Notes under the pieces: generated by a model
What the model was told of the DNA's origin: nothing
Databases searched by the model: none
What the model saw: the letters and a program-made list of their open reading frames with translations, nothing else
Shown: positions 61,431 to 64,000 of the stretch, piece after piece
Position numbering within the stretch: the stretch's first letter is position 1
How the letters are laid out: each line of letters starts with the position of its first letter
Assembly (NCBI GenBank): GCA_036874045.1
Contig: JAZBRI010000008.1
Location: 3,053,001-3,117,000 of the forward strand
Direction: 5' to 3'
DNA length: 64,000 nucleotides
DNA from: Cymodocea nodosa
Taxonomy: Eukaryota; Streptophyta; Magnoliopsida; Alismatales; Cymodoceaceae
Program-made: the position numbers and the translations under genes

Positions 61431-63050
61431 TTTCTACACAAATATGGTTTCAACAATTACAATAAATCATAAAGAATAACAACAATAATAAAAATATTCA
61501 TATGCATTTTCAAATACCATTACATTCACATTTTTGTCAAAATCATATAATAGAATTGCAAAAGTAAAAACAAAAGGTCACCACCATTTTATGATGTGAA
61601 TACCATACTACCTTCAAACATTGATTATAATGCATAGAAAGTGTCCTGACTTTAAATCATTATTTTAAAATAATAATGCATGGGGATGTGAATCCTTTAT
61701 TACCAAACAACACTCAAAATCCACATATAAAACTAAATAACTATGTTTAAATGATTTTGATATGTTATTAAAAGAAAGATAGTCCTATAAAAATTAAGAA
61801 TGCAAGACTGTACTCCTTTTTTGGAAAACTTATTAGAAGAAGAATAAGGTTAATCTAGTTCCACAAATTATAACTATGATTGGTATTGTAAGTATAACAG
61901 AAAAATCAAAATAATCAAAGAATAGTACTGCACGGTCAAACTAGTCCAATGAGTAGAATAATAGAAATATATCATCTCAAACCCACTAAGAAAATAATTG
62001 ATCTCCGATATAACTAAGAAAGACTATCATAATTCATTCTTCTTATAGATAACAAGACATTTCCTCATAAAATATTTCACACCAAATATTTTAAATTTTA
62101 CCAAAACTTCAATAATATGACAAGAGTTTCAGTTATATTTAATTGAGAGGGCAACTACAGTTATTGGAAATTATCAAATGAAGATGATGGGAATCACACT
62201 AAAGTCAATAGCAAGCATCTTACCAATAGATTCAATTCTTTCCCATGGGATACTAATGCCTTGAAGGGACCTTACAAATCCATTAACCATGTAATTTAAC
62301 TTAAGGTCTATTTGTTTCAGATTATGGGTATTTATTACAAGATTATGATGATGTGATAATAATCTGAAACAAATAGTATTAACACAATAGATTTTGATGA
62401 AAATCAAGTAGATTATGTACAATATATTTTACTTGTAAATCTCATGATTATATAATCTACAATTTGAATTGAACCAAGTCTTAGCTATACATAGGATTTA
62501 ACATCTAAAAAATATGTATAATTATTTTTTCCATTAAGAGCTTTTTATTTTTGTCCCATCGTTAACCTTTTTTGGTTAGAAATAATCCTTTCGACTTTTG
62601 CTTACTCTTGCCCTTTCATACATTTTCAAGGATCATAGCTTTGTCCAACTTCCTTTTTCTAAGCGGTAGATCAATGACTTAGTAGGAAAAAAGATAAAGA
62701 CAATAATTAGAATAAAAAGGAAAACACAAAGTGATGACCAGAAATAACTAGAAATCCAAAAAATTAAGTTGAAATAGGGAATAAGATACTCAACACAATC
62801 AAGAATGCATTAGTGGAAATCATCATTGCCCAAAAGACAAGCCCACTCCAAAACACTCAGTCAATTTGTAGTTTTTTTGGGTTCGTACTTTACCCAACTG
62901 TTGAGTCATCAACCAACAATTATTGTAAGAAGTGAAGATAATCGATGTTGCGACGACCTTTGGGATTGCAAAAAAGAAAACGTCAACGAACAAGAGGAAG
63001 ATAGAGGATAATTAGTACCAAAGAGATAGGCAGAGAATAATAGTGACCTT
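61431..63050. other. Interval without a recognisable gene
   Basis: AT-rich DNA that may include the outer end of the minus-strand Harbinger element. A hairpin lies at 62308-62376. No ORF here resembles a known protein. Confidence 0.5.
62308..62376. repeat. Perfect 18-base inverted repeat (hairpin)
   Basis: CTATTTGTTTCAGATTAT at the left is matched by its exact inverse complement ATAATCTGAAACAAATAG at the right, around a loop of about 32 bases rich in GATTATGATGATG. 'TCTATTTGTTTCAG' resembles the ends of plant MITEs, so it may be a very short MITE or a MITE end joined to its partner. Confidence 0.75.
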
Positions 63051-63051
63051 C

Positions 63052-63335
63052 AGGTGATAGCGATGGCTTTGGATGACAGCGATGGCTTCAGATGACAACA
63101 ACGACCTTCGGGCGACAATAACTTTTCTTCGGGTGACAATGGTGGCTTTGGATGACAACAACTTTTCTTTAGGCGACAACAATGGCTTTGGGTGACAATG
63201 GCGACCTTCGGGTGACAGCGGCAACCTTTGGGTGATAGTGGTGGCTTTAGGTGATAATGGTGGCTTCGAGTGACAATGACGACCTTTGAACGACAGCGGC
63301 AGCTTCAAGTGACAACGATGACTTCGGGCGAGGGC
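63052..63335. repeat. ~20-bp minisatellite (TGACARYGGYGRCYTTYGGG-like)
   Basis: About fourteen imperfect 19-22-base units such as TGACAATGGCGACCTTCGGG and TGACAGCGGCAACCTTTGGG run head to tail. Long overlapping ORFs on both strands are a consequence of the repeat; the minus-strand one reads as Ser/Pro/Lys-rich repeats and is not credible as a protein. Confidence 0.85.
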
Positions 63336-63384
63336 AATTTCGACGCGAGGAAGTTCCAACAGTGCTACGTACAAGAGGTTTCCA

Positions 63385-63495
63385 TGAGGGCGAGCATGAG
63401 ATTGAGCGTGAGGGCGAGCGCGAGTGCAAGCATAAGGGTGAGCATGAGGGTGAGTGCGAGTGGGAGCATGATAGTGAGGGTGAAGGCGAATGTTG
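63385..63495. repeat. Degenerate GAGNNN hexanucleotide array
   Basis: Directly right of the minisatellite, about seventeen hexamers of the form GAGCGT, GAGGGC, GAGCGC, GAGTGC, AAGCAT, GAGGGT follow in register. The minus strand encodes a Ser/Arg/Pro-like run that resembles an SR domain only because of this unit. Confidence 0.85.
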
Positions 63496-63882
63496 AGAGT
63501 GCGAAGGCAACTGCTGTGAACGTGAGAGGGCGAAAATTACGTGTGGAGTGTAGGAAACCTTTCGACGGAAATGGAAAATAAAACTTTTATATAGACGAAA
63601 ATGTATGTAATTTCTTTTCATTGATTGGTATGCACGTTAACAACTTACAAAAGAAAAATTTAAACTTTTTATTTTTTATTTTTTATGAATTCATACGTGT
63701 AGTAAACCTCTCTCTCCCCTTAGTTTTTATCATTTGTGTTGTTTAATTTTATGACTGAAATCGAAATACAGAAAGAATAGGGTTTTAATTGCTAAAAAAA
63801 GTTTGCTTTGGGATTGGGTACACCGTACACCGGTACACCAAAATCTCGAGTGTGCGGGTGTTGGAGAGAAGTGGGAGAAGAG

Positions 63883-64000
63883 ATGAATTTGGTAAGATTA
63901 GGGACAAGGGAATGGCTGAGGAGGACACGAGCTTCCTGCCACCGCCACCCATCGGCTTCTGCATTGGCGTCCTTCTGTACGGACGGGGAAGGCGGGCAGG
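63883..64000 (+). CDS. Possible 5' end of a gene cut by the window edge
   Basis: The last 120 bases turn GC-rich and two frames stay open to the edge. ATG at 63883 gives MNLVRLGTREWLRRTRASCH, Arg-rich and acid-poor with Ser/Ala after it, like a mitochondrial or plastid targeting peptide. ATG at 63912 in another frame gives MAEEDTSFLPPPPIGFCIGV, which looks like an ordinary cytosolic or membrane-protein start. The first ATG is favoured by position and targeting character, but the choice is open. No family can be named from this little. Confidence 0.4.
   Translation, partial: MNLVRLGTREWLRRTRASCHRHPSASALASFCTDGEGGQ

Noticed and set aside
63247..63621. Minus-strand ORF resembling an SR-type splicing factor
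   Set aside because: The Ser/Arg/Pro pattern follows exactly from the GAGNNN hexamer array; there is no RNA-binding domain.
1..64000. CRISPR arrays, operons, bacterial or organellar gene clusters
   Set aside because: No spaced direct repeats of the CRISPR type, no ribosome binding sites or polycistrons; introns and plant transposons show nuclear DNA.

Overview
This is a nuclear DNA window from a flowering plant. The evidence is plant-specific genes with GT-AG introns (a RABA2-type small GTPase, a STIG1-like cysteine-rich secreted protein, a chloroplast thioredoxin-fold protein), a cytosolic-type tRNA gene, and a heavy load of decayed plant transposons. Genes have GC-rich first exons in an AT-rich background, which leans towards a monocot, but I cannot name the species.

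Layout. 1-8149: no convincing complete gene; a possible promoter and 5' UTR exon of a minus-strand gene running off the left edge, microsatellites and anonymous AT-rich DNA. 8150-14963: a dead hAT transposon with terminal inverted repeats and a perfect 8-bp target-site duplication, enclosing other repetitive DNA. 14964-20788: AT-rich repeats. 20789-25189: a decayed Ty1/copia element with two short LTRs and no integrase core. 25190-28070: anonymous.

Gene-rich part, 28.0-53.5 kb. A small mitochondrial protein resembling the plant complex I ESSS/NDUFB11 subunit (minus, 3 exons) lies head-to-head with a RABA2 GTPase (plus, 2 exons). Then come tRNA-Ile(UAU), a conserved 134-aa protein of unknown function (plus, 3 exons), a 380-aa plastid-type protein with two thioredoxin/GST-N-like halves (minus, 10 exons over 8.8 kb), and an intronless STIG1-like gene (plus). 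I rebuilt the exons by hand; every junction is GT-AG and all phases close. The introns of the thioredoxin-fold gene are a transposon graveyard: a tandem duplication split by a 1.4-kb insertion, a copia reverse-transcriptase fragment and a pair of ~300-bp direct repeats.

53.9-61.4 kb: two degenerate PIF/Harbinger transposons in convergent orientation, each with remains of a Myb/SANT-like ORF and a DDE nuclease. 61.4-64.0 kb: anonymous DNA, a short hairpin, two adjacent minisatellites, and the possible 5' end of a plus-strand gene cut by the window edge.

The host genes look like an ordinary plant housekeeping neighbourhood, not a pathway or cluster. I see no new biological system. The most useful leads are the unknown conserved gene, the asymmetric double thioredoxin-fold protein, and the datable nested insertions.
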